This document shows positions 1-8,438 of a stretch of DNA of 64,000 bases, in pieces; position 1 is the first letter of the stretch; each line of letters opens with the position of its first letter. Source of the DNA: JACJWR01 sp964474045. GTDB lineage: Bacteria; Actinomycetota; Actinomycetes; S36-B12; UBA10799. The stretch covers positions 40,833 to 104,832 of the forward strand of contig CAYYRC010000010.1 of assembly GCA_964474045.1 (NCBI GenBank), written 5' to 3'. The position numbers were made by a program, and so were the translations under genes. The notes below the pieces were generated by a model that saw nothing but the letters and a program-made list of their open reading frames with translations, searched no databases and was not told the origin of the DNA.

Positions 1-46
1 GATGCGGCCGCCCCTGTGCTCCGGGCCCGGATCGTTCGCCATATGC

Positions 47-69
47 CCAGGCTAGAGCTATCCGCCTGG
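47..69 (-). terminator. Possible weak hairpin downstream of serC
   Basis: CCAGGC (47-52) pairs with GCCTGG (64-69) about 10 bp beyond the serC stop. There is no T-run, so this is at best a weak, I-shaped terminator. Bases 1-46 show nothing I can interpret. Confidence 0.25.
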
Positions 70-79
70 ACGTAACCGG

Positions 80-1198
80 CTAGAGCCGCTCGACGACGTA
101 GTCGATGCTCTTGGTCAGCGCCTCGATGTCGTCGGGGTCGATGGCGGGGAACATCGCGATCCGCAGCTGGTTGCGGCCCAGCTTGCGGTAGGGCTCGGTG
201 TCCACGACGCCGTTGGCCCGCAGCACCTTGGCCACGGCCGCGGCGTCCACGGAGTCGTCGAAGTCGATAGTGCCGATGACGTTGGAGCGCTTCGCCGGGT
301 CCGCCACATAGGGGCTGGTGTACGACGTCGCCTCGGCCCACGAGTATAGCCGCCGGCCGGACTCCGAGGTGCGCATGGTGGTCCAGGGCATGCCGCCGTT
401 GGCGTTGAACCAGTCGACCTGCTCGGCCATCAGGTACAGCGTGGCCAGCGCCGGGGTGTTGTAGGTCTGCTCCAGCCGCGAGTTGCTCACGGCGGTGGCG
501 AGGTTGAGGAACTCCGGGCTCCAGCGCCCAGTCGCGGCGATCTCGTCCACCCGGGCCAGCGCGGCGGGGCTCATGATGGCGAACCAGATGCCGCCGTCGG
601 AGGCGAAGCACTTCTGCGGGGCGAAGTAGTACACATCCGTGGTGCCGATGTCGATCGGCAGCCCGCCCGCCGCGGAGGTGGCATCGACGAGCAGGAGCGC
701 GTCGGCATCGGCCCCCTCGGGTTTGCGGGGGGTGATCGCCACCCCGGTCGAGGTCTCGTTGTGCGGCGTCGCGTAGGCGTCGATGCCGGCCTCGGCGACG
801 AACTCCGGCGCGTCTCCGGGCTCGGAGGTGATGATCGTCGGCTCGCCCAGCTGCGGCGCGGTCTTGGCGGCCTTGGCGAACTTCGAGCCGAACTCGCCGA
901 AGCTCAGGAACTGTGCCCGGTCGCGCAGCAGGCCGAAGGTGGCGATGTCCCAGAAGGCGGTGGAGCCGCCGTTGCCCAGGATGACCTCGTAGCCGTCGGG
1001 CAGCTCGAACAGTGTCGCGACGCCCTCGCGCACGCGCTTCACCTGGTCCTTGACCGTCGCCTTCCGGTGCGAGGTCCCCAGGTAGGTGGGGGCCACGGCG
1101 TAGAGCGCGTCGATCTGCTCCAGGCGCACCTTGGACGGTCCGGCGCCGAAGCGGCCGTCGGCGGGCTTGAGGTCAGCGGGGATGAGGATGTCGGTCAT
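80..1198 (-). CDS. serC: Phosphoserine aminotransferase
   Basis: Converts 3-phosphohydroxypyruvate and glutamate to O-phosphoserine, the second step of serine synthesis; the family also serves PLP synthesis. It is a cytosolic PLP enzyme of fold type I, and its 372 residues match the mycobacterial/actinobacterial SerC branch. The N-terminus has the FGAGPSKVR substrate-binding start and the GTSHRK segment. GNGGSTAFWD is the cofactor-phosphate region, and the PLP lysine lies in YYFAPQKCFASDGG. The ATG is the only sensible start because the conserved IPADLKPADGRFGAGPS leader follows it directly. It lies downstream of the citrate synthase gene on the same strand with a 62-bp gap, so co-transcription is possible. 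Nothing looks unusual. Confidence 0.95.
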   Translation of the reverse strand: MTDILIPADLKPADGRFGAGPSKVRLEQIDALYAVAPTYLGTSHRKATVKDQVKRVREGVATLFELPDGYEVILGNGGSTAFWDIATFGLLRDRAQFLSFGEFGSKFAKAAKTAPQLGEPTIITSEPGDAPEFVAEAGIDAYATPHNETSTGVAITPRKPEGADADALLLVDATSAAGGLPIDIGTTDVYYFAPQKCFASDGGIWFAIMSPAALARVDEIAATGRWSPEFLNLATAVSNSRLEQTYNTPALATLYLMAEQVDWFNANGGMPWTTMRTSESGRRLYSWAEATSYTSPYVADPAKRSNVIGTIDFDDSVDAAAVAKVLRANGVVDTEPYRKLGRNQLRIAMFPAIDPDDIEALTKSIDYVVERL

Positions 1199-1260
1199 GC
1201 GACAAGGCTAGTCCGGCAGCGAACCCGATGGTCCGGTGGAGGTGCGGCCCGTGCCGTGGA

Positions 1261-2385
1261 TCACGTGGGGTGGTAGCCCGAGGGAGCCACCTTCTCCGGG
1301 TCCCAACCCTCGACCGCCGCCGGCGGCCTGGGTGCCGGGCCGATGTAGCGGGCGCTGGGGCGGATGAGGCGGCCGGTGCGCTTCTGCTCCAGCACGTGTG
1401 CGCTCCAGCCGGCCAGCCGGGCGCAGGTGAACATCGACGTGAACATGTGCGGGGGGACCTGGGCGTAGTCGAGCACGATCGCCGCCCAGAACTCCACGTT
1501 GGTCTCGAGCACGCGGTCCGGGCGCCGCTCGCGCAGCTGGGCCAGCGCGGCGCGCTCCAGCGCTACAGCGACCTCGTAGCGCGGGGCGTCGAGTTCCTTG
1601 GCGGTGCGCCGCAGCACCCGGGCGCGCGGGTCCTCGGCGCGGTACACGCGGTGGCCGAAGCCCATGAGGCGCTGGTTGGAGTCCAGCACGTTGCGGACAT
1701 AGGCGTCGGCGTCGCCGGTCTGCTCGATCTCCTCGATCATCCCCAACACGCGGGAGGGTGCCCCACCGTGCAGCGGGCCGCTCATGGCCCCGATGGCGCC
1801 CGAGATCGCAGCCGGCACATCCGCCCCGGTGGACGCGATGACCCGGGCGGTGAAGGTGCTGGCGTTCATGCCGTGCTCGGCCGCGGACACGAAGTAGGCG
1901 TCCACCGCCTGCACGTGCTTGGGGTCGGGCTCGCCGCGCCAACGCACCATGAAGCGCTCGACGATCGTGGAGGCCTTGTCGATCTCGGCCTGCGGCACCA
2001 TCGGCTGCCCCAGCCCGCGGGCGGCCTGCGCGACGAAGGACATGGCCATCACCGACACCTTGGCCAGGTCGTCCTCGGCCTGGCGGTCGTCGATGTCGAG
2101 CAGCGGACGCAAACCCCAGGCCGGCGCGAGCATGGCGATCGCGGACTGCACGTCTACCCGCACGTCCCCGGAGTGCACCGGAATGGGGTACTGCTCGGCC
2201 GGGCGCGGGCCCTCGTTGAAGTTGTTGTTGACCAGCAGGCTCCACACGCTGCCGAAGGACACGCGTCCCACGAGGTCCTCGATGTCCACCCCGCGGTAGC
2301 GCAGTGCGCTGCCCTCCTTGTCCGGCTCGGCGATCTCGGTTTCGAAGGCGATGACGCCCTCAAGGCCAGGAACGAAGTCGGACAT
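1261..2385 (-). CDS. citA: Citrate synthase (CitA-type, citrate synthase 2)
   Basis: Condenses acetyl-CoA and oxaloacetate to citrate at the entry of the TCA cycle. At 374 residues it fits the short bacterial/2-methylcitrate-type citrate synthases. Visible family signatures are LRYRGVDIEDLV near the N-terminus, the first catalytic-histidine region AEHGMNAST, the PLHGGAPSRV region, and GFGHRVYRAEDPRA. The C-terminus ends in the usual GPAPRPPAAVEGW tail. The ATG is preceded on the minus strand by a purine-rich GGAGGCCCC ribosome site. It sits between serC and a hydrolase gene; actinobacteria often keep this citrate synthase next to pdxH, which lies about 1.5 kb away here. Citrate synthase versus 2-methylcitrate synthase cannot be settled from sequence, but no prpB/prpD neighbours support the latter. 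Confidence 0.93.
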   Translation of the reverse strand: MSDFVPGLEGVIAFETEIAEPDKEGSALRYRGVDIEDLVGRVSFGSVWSLLVNNNFNEGPRPAEQYPIPVHSGDVRVDVQSAIAMLAPAWGLRPLLDIDDRQAEDDLAKVSVMAMSFVAQAARGLGQPMVPQAEIDKASTIVERFMVRWRGEPDPKHVQAVDAYFVSAAEHGMNASTFTARVIASTGADVPAAISGAIGAMSGPLHGGAPSRVLGMIEEIEQTGDADAYVRNVLDSNQRLMGFGHRVYRAEDPRARVLRRTAKELDAPRYEVAVALERAALAQLRERRPDRVLETNVEFWAAIVLDYAQVPPHMFTSMFTCARLAGWSAHVLEQKRTGRLIRPSARYIGPAPRPPAAVEGWDPEKVAPSGYHPT

Positions 2386-2484
2386 GGGGCCTCCAGCGGG
2401 ATGCGGCGGTGGTGGGTCTCGCGGCGATCCTACTCGCGGGTTGCGGCGCGCGGGAGGCGCTTTGGCGCATGTGCCGGGTGCGGG

Positions 2485-3759
2485 TTACCCGGCCAGGCCG
2501 ACCACTCGCGAGAGCAGCTCGGCGACGCGCGGGTGGTCGAGCAGGTCGTTGTGCCCGGCGTCGCCGATGATCACCAGTGAGTCGTGGGTGCCGTTGGGCG
2601 CGAACGCCGCGCTCGGCCGGCGCACCAGGCCGTCGCCCATGACGGCCGCCACCGCCGAGTCCGGGTCGGACGCGAGCGTCGCCACGGCTGCGTGGTGGCG
2701 CGTGCCCGGCGGCAGCGGCAGCGGCACGGTGCGGTCGTGGAGCGCCTCGTCGGGATCCTCCCCAGCCCAGTCTTCGTGACGCACGGCTCCGAAGCGCAGG
2801 TCCTTGATGCCCTGGCTGCGGCTGTCGCAGAGGTCGGCGATCGGCGCCGCCATCGGGTCCAGTCGCAGGCCCTGGATGACCACGTTGGCGACCTTTTCCA
2901 TCGGGGCGCCGCGATGGGGTGTAGCCAGGGTCACGAGGTCGGTCAGAACCGACGGCCAGGCGGCCTGCCCCTCGGGGCCGGCATCGGCGGCCGCGGCGCA
3001 GGCGGCGCGGGCGACGAGGCCGCCCATGGAGTGCCCGACGATGATCAGCCGCGAGACCGGCTGCTGCGGCCAGGACCGGACCAGGCCGTCAAGCAGCTCC
3101 GACAGCTCGCGCCCGTTGTCGGCGACGGCTGCGCCAGTGTTGTAGCGGACGAACACCGCAGTGGCCCCGGCGGCGAGCACAGCGGCTGCATAGTCGTCGC
3201 TCCACACGAGCTCGGTCGCGGCTAGCCCGTGGACGAAGACCACGACGGTGTCCGTGGCCGCCGGGTAGGCGCGCGTCAGCGACGCGCGAGTGCACTCGAG
3301 CGCTAACCCGTCAAGGCGTAGCGCCATGGGCGACACCAGCGCCGCCGACGCCGGATCCGCGGCTAGCGAGTCGCCGAAGGCGGCGGACAGTGCCGCCGAG
3401 GTCGCAGCCCACCGGGTCTGCTCATCGGCCGGGAGCGTCGCGGCGGCATGCCCGACTGCGGCGTCGCTGATCTTGGCGATGCCTCGGATCTGGGTGTGGA
3501 CGGCTTTCGTCTGCAGCGCGACTGCGCTGAGCACCCCGGCGGCCGCTCGGCCGACGGGGTTCGCCGCCGGGTGGGCGCGGGCCGCCGCGTCGAAGCCGGT
3601 ACCCACCCGGGCGCGGGCGACCGTCTGCATCTGCTCGACGGTCGAGGAAACGGCGACGACGGCTGAGGCGAGGGCGTGCGCGCCGGCGCGCACGCCCTCG
3701 GAGCCCCTGGGCGGCTGGCCGTCGGAATGGCTGGAGGGGGAGGTGTTCTTGGAAGTCAT
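2485..3759 (-). CDS. Alpha/beta hydrolase, lipase-like (PGAP1/permease-independent cytosolic type)
   Basis: A 424-residue protein with an Ala-rich helical N-terminal half (about residues 1-190) and a C-terminal alpha/beta hydrolase domain. The oxyanion strand reads VVVFVHGLAATELVW, the nucleophile elbow is IIVGHSMGGLVARAA (GHSMG), and LVTLATPHRGAPMEKVANVV is the lipase/PGAP1-like segment after the elbow. The last histidine is probably in DAGHNDLLDHPRV. The substrate is not predictable; esters or lipids are likely. The reading frame stays open far upstream, but the ATG at 3759 is chosen because coding character and the neighbouring divergent pdxH begin there; no strong ribosome site is visible. 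There is no clear signal peptide, so it is probably cytosolic or membrane-associated. Confidence 0.8.
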   Translation of the reverse strand: MTSKNTSPSSHSDGQPPRGSEGVRAGAHALASAVVAVSSTVEQMQTVARARVGTGFDAAARAHPAANPVGRAAAGVLSAVALQTKAVHTQIRGIAKISDAAVGHAAATLPADEQTRWAATSAALSAAFGDSLAADPASAALVSPMALRLDGLALECTRASLTRAYPAATDTVVVFVHGLAATELVWSDDYAAAVLAAGATAVFVRYNTGAAVADNGRELSELLDGLVRSWPQQPVSRLIIVGHSMGGLVARAACAAAADAGPEGQAAWPSVLTDLVTLATPHRGAPMEKVANVVIQGLRLDPMAAPIADLCDSRSQGIKDLRFGAVRHEDWAGEDPDEALHDRTVPLPLPPGTRHHAAVATLASDPDSAVAAVMGDGLVRRPSAAFAPNGTHDSLVIIGDAGHNDLLDHPRVAELLSRVVGLAG

Positions 3760-3924
3760 GACACAATGGTGCCGATCGGCGGAGGATAAAGATACGGTCT
3801 GGCGAACAGCATTCGGCCATTTATCTAATGCCGCGAGATAATTCGCCTTCCAGTCGTCCTTGTGTCCCCTCGCGGGTGGGTGACTCGCCTGGAGACTTTC
3901 CCGGCCATCCCCCACGATGGAGTT

Positions 3925-4644
3925 GTGAGCCTGTGGGAATCGCCCGACGTCGCGGGTATGCGCACGTCCTATGAGAGTGGTGTGCTGCGCCGCGCCGACC
4001 TCGCCGCCACGCCGCTGGAGCAGTTCCGCCGCTGGTTGGCCGACGCCGTCGCCGCGGGGCTGCCCGAGCCCAACGCCATGGTGCTGGCCACCGCGGCGCC
4101 GCACCGGGACGAGGACGGCCCATGGCGGGGGCTTGCGGACATGGAGCTGACCTCGCGGGTCGTCCTGCTGAAAGCGGCCGAGGGCCGCGGGCTCTCGTTC
4201 TTCACCAACTACACCTCGCGCAAAGCAGCCGCCATGCGGGCCCAACCGGAGGTGTCGCTGCTGTTCCCATGGTTTGCGATGGAGCGCCAGGTCAGCGTCT
4301 CCGGCGTCGCGGAGCAACTGTCGGCTGAGGAATCCGCGGAGTACTTCCGGTCGCGCCCGCATGGGTCGCAGGTCGCGGCCTGGGCTTCCAGGCAGTCCGA
4401 GCCCCTGGCCGGGCGCGAGCCCCTGGAGTCGCGCTACGCCGAGCTCGGAGCGCAATGGCCGGAGGGCTCGCAGGTGCCCGTGCCCGACTTCTGGGGCGGA
4501 TATCTGGTGCGGGTGCGCTCGGTGGAGTTCTGGCACGGGCGGCAGTCTCGGATGCACGATCGGCTGCGGTTCGTCAGCGTCACGGGTGAGCCCGCGGATC
4601 TGGGCGACGAGCGGCAGTGGCAGGTCCAGCGCTACTCGCCTTGA
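3925..4644 (+). CDS. pdxH: Pyridoxamine/pyridoxine 5'-phosphate oxidase
   Basis: FMN enzyme that oxidises PNP or PMP to PLP, the cofactor used by SerC nearby. Visible family parts are PNAMVLATAAPH, SRVVLLKAAEGRGLSFFTNYTSRKAAAM (FMN-binding), PWFAMERQVSVSG, SRPHGSQVAAWASRQSEPL, and the C-terminal substrate/FMN segment VEFWHGRQSRMHDRLRF. The product is about 239 residues from the GTG at 3925. An ATG at 3958 (MRTSYESGVL) matches where short family members begin, and a GTG at 3862 gives a longer form; GGAG at 3919-3922 is too close to decide. The protein ends QRYSP, the typical PdxH C-terminus. It is divergent from the hydrolase and about 100 bp before parA. Confidence 0.92.
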   Translation: MSLWESPDVAGMRTSYESGVLRRADLAATPLEQFRRWLADAVAAGLPEPNAMVLATAAPHRDEDGPWRGLADMELTSRVVLLKAAEGRGLSFFTNYTSRKAAAMRAQPEVSLLFPWFAMERQVSVSGVAEQLSAEESAEYFRSRPHGSQVAAWASRQSEPLAGREPLESRYAELGAQWPEGSQVPVPDFWGGYLVRVRSVEFWHGRQSRMHDRLRFVSVTGEPADLGDERQWQVQRYSP

Positions 4645-4741
4645 GCGGTATCTGCGCACTTCCGGCTCGGTCGGAACCGGCCGAGATCGCGGCGCGTGGA
4701 AGCACCGCAATCCCTGTGGCGCATGACACACTGACCTGATT

Positions 4742-5557
4742 ATGACGACCCCGCCCCCCGCCTCCCGCGCCGAGCCGACGGTCGTCGCCGTGATGTCTCT
4801 GAAAGGCGGCGTCGGCAAGACCTCGGTCGTCTTGGGGCTCGCGGGCGCGGCGCTGGAGCGCGGCCTGCCCACGTTGGTGGTGGACCTCGACCCGCAGGGC
4901 AACGCGACGTCGGCGCTGGACCCGGTGGCGGCGCCGTACTCCGTGTCGGACGTCCTGCATGACGCGCGCGCCGGCATCGCCGCCGACGCGGTGGTCGACT
5001 CGTGCTGGGGCCACGAGATCAAGCTCATCCCCTCCGAGCGCGCGCTGGAGCACCGTGCGGCCGAGACCGGACCGCGGTCTGAGCGCCGGCTGCGCACCGC
5101 GCTGCTGGGGGTGACCTCCGGCTTCCGGCTGGTGCTCATCGACTGCCCGCCCAACTTGGGCGAGCTCACCCGCAACGCCCTGTACGCCGCTGACCAGGCG
5201 CTGGTCATCACCGAGCCGTCCTTCTTCGCGGTGCAGAGCGCAGCCCAGTCGATCGAGTCGATCGAGGTCGCACGGGCCGCGGGCCACACCGACTTGAAGT
5301 TGCTCGGCATCCTCGCCACGAGGGTTCGCCCGCGCTTCGCTGAGCACCGGTACCGGCTGCGGGAGCTGAACGAGGCGTTCGGCGACGTCGTGCTGCCGCC
5401 GATCCCCGACCGTACCGCGATCCAGCAGGCACAGGGATCCTGCGTTCCAGTGCAGCGGTGGCGCAGCCAGAGTGCGAAGGCCGCCTCGGCGGCGTTCGAC
5501 GAACTGCTCGATCTGGCCCTCGCCCAGGGCACGACGGCCCCGTCCGAGAAGAGGTAG
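4742..5557 (+). CDS. ParA-family (MinD/Soj-like) ATPase
   Basis: A 271-residue P-loop ATPase with a deviant Walker A box, KGGVGKT (about residues 21-27), the DLDPQGNATSALD switch, the Walker B-like VLIDCPPNLGELTRNAL, and C-terminal GILATRVRPRFAEHRY. These proteins move plasmids, chromosomes or protein cargo by ATP-dependent DNA binding. Just 5 bp downstream lies a small basic protein that could be its partner, as in ParA plus small DNA-binding protein pairs. There is no parB, rnpA or gid gene nearby, so this is not the chromosomal origin locus. It is called an orphan ParA with unknown cargo. The ATG start sits about 95 bp after pdxH. Confidence 0.9.
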   Translation: MTTPPPASRAEPTVVAVMSLKGGVGKTSVVLGLAGAALERGLPTLVVDLDPQGNATSALDPVAAPYSVSDVLHDARAGIAADAVVDSCWGHEIKLIPSERALEHRAAETGPRSERRLRTALLGVTSGFRLVLIDCPPNLGELTRNALYAADQALVITEPSFFAVQSAAQSIESIEVARAAGHTDLKLLGILATRVRPRFAEHRYRLRELNEAFGDVVLPPIPDRTAIQQAQGSCVPVQRWRSQSAKAASAAFDELLDLALAQGTTAPSEKR

Positions 5558-5562
5558 ACAAC

Positions 5563-5979
5563 ATGGTCACCAATCCCGCGCCGCGCCCGGCGCTGCGCAA
5601 AGCCCCCGATGCCCGGGTGCACCCGGCTGCGCCCGTGGTCGGCCCGGATTCCCCGCCTGGGGTGGTGCAGGCGCCGCCCAAGCCCATGGCCGGAGCCAAG
5701 GCGCCCACGCATCTGCGGCCGGTCGTGGGGATTGGCGGCTCCACCTCAGACGTCCTACGCCGGGTGCCGGACGACGCCAGCAAGGCGGCTGCCAAGAAGG
5801 CCAAGAAGCAGTCCAAGAAGGCCGCCAAGGCCGAGCGCAAGCGACGCCAAGCGCGGGTCGAGCTGCAAGTCAAGGTGCCCAAGGACGTGCGCAACCAGCT
5901 GCGCAAGAACGCCAAGGCGCGCGGCACCAGCGTCGACGACGTCGTGACCTCGGTGCTCGAGGGCTGGCTGCGCGACTGA
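5563..5979 (+). CDS. Small basic protein with ribbon-helix-helix-like C-terminus (ParA partner)
   Basis: A 138-residue protein in three parts: a Pro/Ala-rich N-terminus (residues 1-65), a very basic Lys/Ala stretch (about 70-100, ASKAAAKKAKKQSKK...), and a C-terminal segment of about 40 residues, RVELQVKVPKDVRNQLRKNAKARGTSVDDVVTSVLEGWL. That last segment has the spacing of a MetJ/Arc ribbon-helix-helix: a beta strand, then two helices with the G-T-S-V turn. The ATG is 5 bp after parA with AAGAGG as ribosome site, so the two genes are almost certainly one operon. The likely role is DNA binding as the centromere- or cargo-side partner of the ParA protein; this is inference. Confidence 0.8.
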   Translation: MVTNPAPRPALRKAPDARVHPAAPVVGPDSPPGVVQAPPKPMAGAKAPTHLRPVVGIGGSTSDVLRRVPDDASKAAAKKAKKQSKKAAKAERKRRQARVELQVKVPKDVRNQLRKNAKARGTSVDDVVTSVLEGWLRD

Positions 5980-6018
5980 GCCAGCGCGACTGAGCTAGCG
6001 CAAGCCCGGCGAGGGCGG

Positions 6019-7434
6019 TCAGCCCCCGCTCGCCGCCGCCTTCATCGCCTCGAAGCGGGCGAGCGCCACGTCCTTCTCGGCGAAGTGGTCGACGATCCGC
6101 TGTGGGTAGTCGGCGGCCAAGAGCGGTGCCTTCCAGGGCTCATGGGCGGCCGAGCCCGGCAGGCCCCGCAGCTCCGGCACGTAGCGGCGCACGTAGTCGC
6201 CCTCGGGATCGAAGCGCTGGCCCTGCAGCACCGGGTTGAAGATGCGGTAGTAGGGCGCCGCGTCTGTGCCGCAGCCCGCCGTCCATTGCCACCCCTGCGA
6301 GTTGCTGGCCAGGTCGCCGTCAGCCAGATGCGACATGAACCATTCGGCGCCGCGCCACCAGGGCAGGTGGAGGTCTTTGACCAGAAACGACGCCACAATC
6401 ATCCGCACCCGGTTGTGCACCCAGCCCTCGGCGAGCAGCTGGCGCATGCCGGCGTCGACGAACGGATACCCGGTGCGGCCGGCGCACCAGGCCGCGAATC
6501 TCCGGTCGCCCTCGGGCCCATCGGCATAGTCGAGGTTCTCGTCGAAGCGGCGGTCCAGTGACCTCACCGCGCTCTCGGGGCTGCGGAACAGCACGTCGGC
6601 GTAGAACTCCCGGAAGGCGATCTCGCGCCGGAAGGCCTCTGCGCCGGCGCCGGTGAGCCCGTCGGCGGTCACCGCCCCGGTCAGATCCGCGAGCAGCGTG
6701 CGAGGGTGGATCTCGCCGAATCTCAGGGCAGCGCTCAGGGCGGAGGTGGCGTGCAGGTCGGGACGGTTGCGCAAGTCGGCGTAGGCGGCGACGCCGCCCC
6801 CGGCCAGGAACTCCTGCCAGCGGGCGAGTGCCGACAGTTCCCCGGCCGGCGGCAGCAGCCTGGCATCATTGCTGGAGGCCGAATCCAGCACTGCCGGCCA
6901 GGGGTCGCTCTCGACCTTGAGCCATTCCGGGCCGGGGTCCGGCGGGGCCGCCGGCTCCGGCCAGCCGTGGGCCAGCCACGCCTTGTAGAAGGGCGTGTAG
7001 ACCCGGTAGGCGGTGCCGTCGGGCTTGGTCACCCGACCTGGCGACACGGCGTAGGGCGAGCCGGTCGCGACCAACTCGAGCCCCTGCGCGGCCAGGACCG
7101 CCGCCACCCGGGCGTCGCGGCGTTGTCCATACGGGCCGAAGTCCGCGCTGATGTGCACCGCTGGGGCGCCCAGCTGCGCCGCCAACGCCAGGACGACCTC
7201 CGCCGGGTCGCCGAAGCGCAGCACCAGCGAGCCACCCGTCGCCGCATCCAGCGCCCGCAGCGACTCTCCCAGCCGGCGCGTCCGAGCCGACCCGTCGAGG
7301 AGCACGGGGTCGGCGACGAACAGGCCCACCACGCTGCCGCCTTCCGCCGCCGCGGCGCTCGCGGCGCGCGCCAGGGCTGGTTGGTCGGTCAGGCGCAGGT
7401 CACGCCGGAACCACATGATGTGCGGCGCCGTCAC
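6019..7434 (-). CDS. phr: Deoxyribodipyrimidine photolyase (class I CPD photolyase)
   Basis: Light-driven repair of cyclobutane pyrimidine dimers, using FAD and an antenna chromophore. Of the 471 residues, the N-terminal Rossmann-like antenna domain starts HIMWFRRDLRLTDQPAL. The C-terminal FAD domain carries REIAFREFYADVLF, the WVHNRVRMIVASFLVKDLHLPWWRGAEWFM helix, and WQWTAGCGTDAAPYYRIFNPVLQGQRFDP, which lines the FAD and substrate sites. All are close to the class I consensus. The ATG at 7434 is immediately upstream of PHIMWFRRD. It is transcribed on the minus strand just downstream of the dtxR-like gene with a 36-bp gap, so it could be co-transcribed. Confidence 0.95.
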   Translation of the reverse strand: MTAPHIMWFRRDLRLTDQPALARAASAAAAEGGSVVGLFVADPVLLDGSARTRRLGESLRALDAATGGSLVLRFGDPAEVVLALAAQLGAPAVHISADFGPYGQRRDARVAAVLAAQGLELVATGSPYAVSPGRVTKPDGTAYRVYTPFYKAWLAHGWPEPAAPPDPGPEWLKVESDPWPAVLDSASSNDARLLPPAGELSALARWQEFLAGGGVAAYADLRNRPDLHATSALSAALRFGEIHPRTLLADLTGAVTADGLTGAGAEAFRREIAFREFYADVLFRSPESAVRSLDRRFDENLDYADGPEGDRRFAAWCAGRTGYPFVDAGMRQLLAEGWVHNRVRMIVASFLVKDLHLPWWRGAEWFMSHLADGDLASNSQGWQWTAGCGTDAAPYYRIFNPVLQGQRFDPEGDYVRRYVPELRGLPGSAAHEPWKAPLLAADYPQRIVDHFAEKDVALARFEAMKAAASGG

Positions 7435-7470
7435 TGCTGGCCCCCGGCGGGCACGCTGTGAACCGTCACA

Positions 7471-8202
7471 TCAACCAGCCACCATGATCAGTTCGGCGGC
7501 CCAGGCGGGGAGCACGACGGGCTCGTCAACCGCAGCTTGGCCGACGGCAGTCAGCTCATAGCCGGCGGCGAGTTGGCGGACGGTCACTTGGGTACCAGGG
7601 CGCACCCCGCCCGCGTGCAGCTTGTTCATGAGCATCCGGTCGTGCTGCACCTGCTCACCGATCCTGAGGACGTGCACCGTCGCGGTCGGCGCTGCCGCCA
7701 CGGCATCGGTCAGCGGCCGCCAGGGCTGCTCCTGGTCGCTGCCCTCCGCAGCCGACTCAGCCGGCCCCGCCGACTCACCCAGCCCCGCCAACTCGCCCAG
7801 CCCCGGGATCGGGTTGCCGAAGGGCGAGGTCTGGGGATGGTCCAGCAGCTCGACCAGGCGGAGCTCCACGGCGTCGCTCATCACGTGCTCCCAGCGGCAG
7901 GCCTCCTCGTGCACCTCATCCCAGGGCAGTCCGATCACGTCGAGCAGCAGGCACTCCGCCAGCCGATGCTTGCGCATGACCCGCACGGCCGCTGCCCGAC
8001 CGGTCGGGGTGAGCTCCAGGCTGCGGTCGGGCCGGACGACGAGGAGGCCGTCGCGCTCCATCCGGGCGACCGTTTGCGACACCGTCGGGCCGCTGTGGCC
8101 GATCCGCTCCGCTATCCGGGCGCGCAGCGGGGCGATGCCCTCCTCCTCCAGCTCGTACACCGTCCGCAGGTACATCTCCGTGGTGTCGATCAGCTCGCTC
8201 AT
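7471..8202 (-). CDS. DtxR/IdeR-family metal-dependent transcriptional regulator
   Basis: A 243-residue Fe(II) or Mn(II)-dependent repressor. Domain 1 is a winged helix: IDTTEMYLRTVYELEEEG, which includes the Met ligand, then HSGPTVSQTVARMERDGLL as recognition helix and wing. Domain 2 has the signature GLPWDEVHEEACRWEHVMSD, holding the Cys-x2-Glu-His ligands of the primary site. After NPIPGLG there is a roughly 30-residue Gly/Ala/Glu-rich insertion not usual in the family, then an SH3-like FeoA domain (residues about 165-240). The ATG at 8202 is chosen because GAGGA lies 8 bp upstream and the family start follows directly. A possible iron box lies in the divergent intergenic region at 8325-8343, which suggests self- or neighbour control. 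Confidence 0.92.
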   Translation of the reverse strand: MSELIDTTEMYLRTVYELEEEGIAPLRARIAERIGHSGPTVSQTVARMERDGLLVVRPDRSLELTPTGRAAAVRVMRKHRLAECLLLDVIGLPWDEVHEEACRWEHVMSDAVELRLVELLDHPQTSPFGNPIPGLGELAGLGESAGPAESAAEGSDQEQPWRPLTDAVAAAPTATVHVLRIGEQVQHDRMLMNKLHAGGVRPGTQVTVRQLAAGYELTAVGQAAVDEPVVLPAWAAELIMVAG

Positions 8203-8324
8203 GCGGGGAATCCTCGGCCGACAGGCATGGCCACACGGTAGCCGCACCCGACGCCGTCGGCACGGGGCGCGAGACTCACGTGGATCGATCAAGCCCGTGT
8301 ACTGCCGCCGTGCGCGTTGCCATG

Positions 8325-8343
8325 CTTGGTTACCCTCACCTGG
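8325..8343. promoter_or_regulatory. Candidate IdeR/DtxR iron box
   Basis: A 19-bp imperfect palindrome, CTTGGTTACCCTCACCTGG, agrees at about 13 of 19 positions with the iron-box consensus TWAGGTWAGSCTWACCTWA as I remember it. It lies between the divergent dtxR-like gene (start 8202) and the SDR gene (start 8439). Placement supports function, but the score is borderline. Confidence 0.4.
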
Positions 8344-8438
8344 GGTTTCCTTGATAGGGATCCTGTTCTTCAGGGTGGCGCCCGCGCACAATGGTGGGAG
8401 CTCTCCTGCGGAGCCACTCGCGCCCTCGGAGGTCTGCC

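Noticed and set aside
2485..5712. Very long open frame of 1075 codons on the minus strand through pdxH and parA
   Set aside because: Open only because of GC-rich codon bias opposite real genes. The hydrolase starting at 3759 is the true gene; the rest is antisense to pdxH and the ParA gene.
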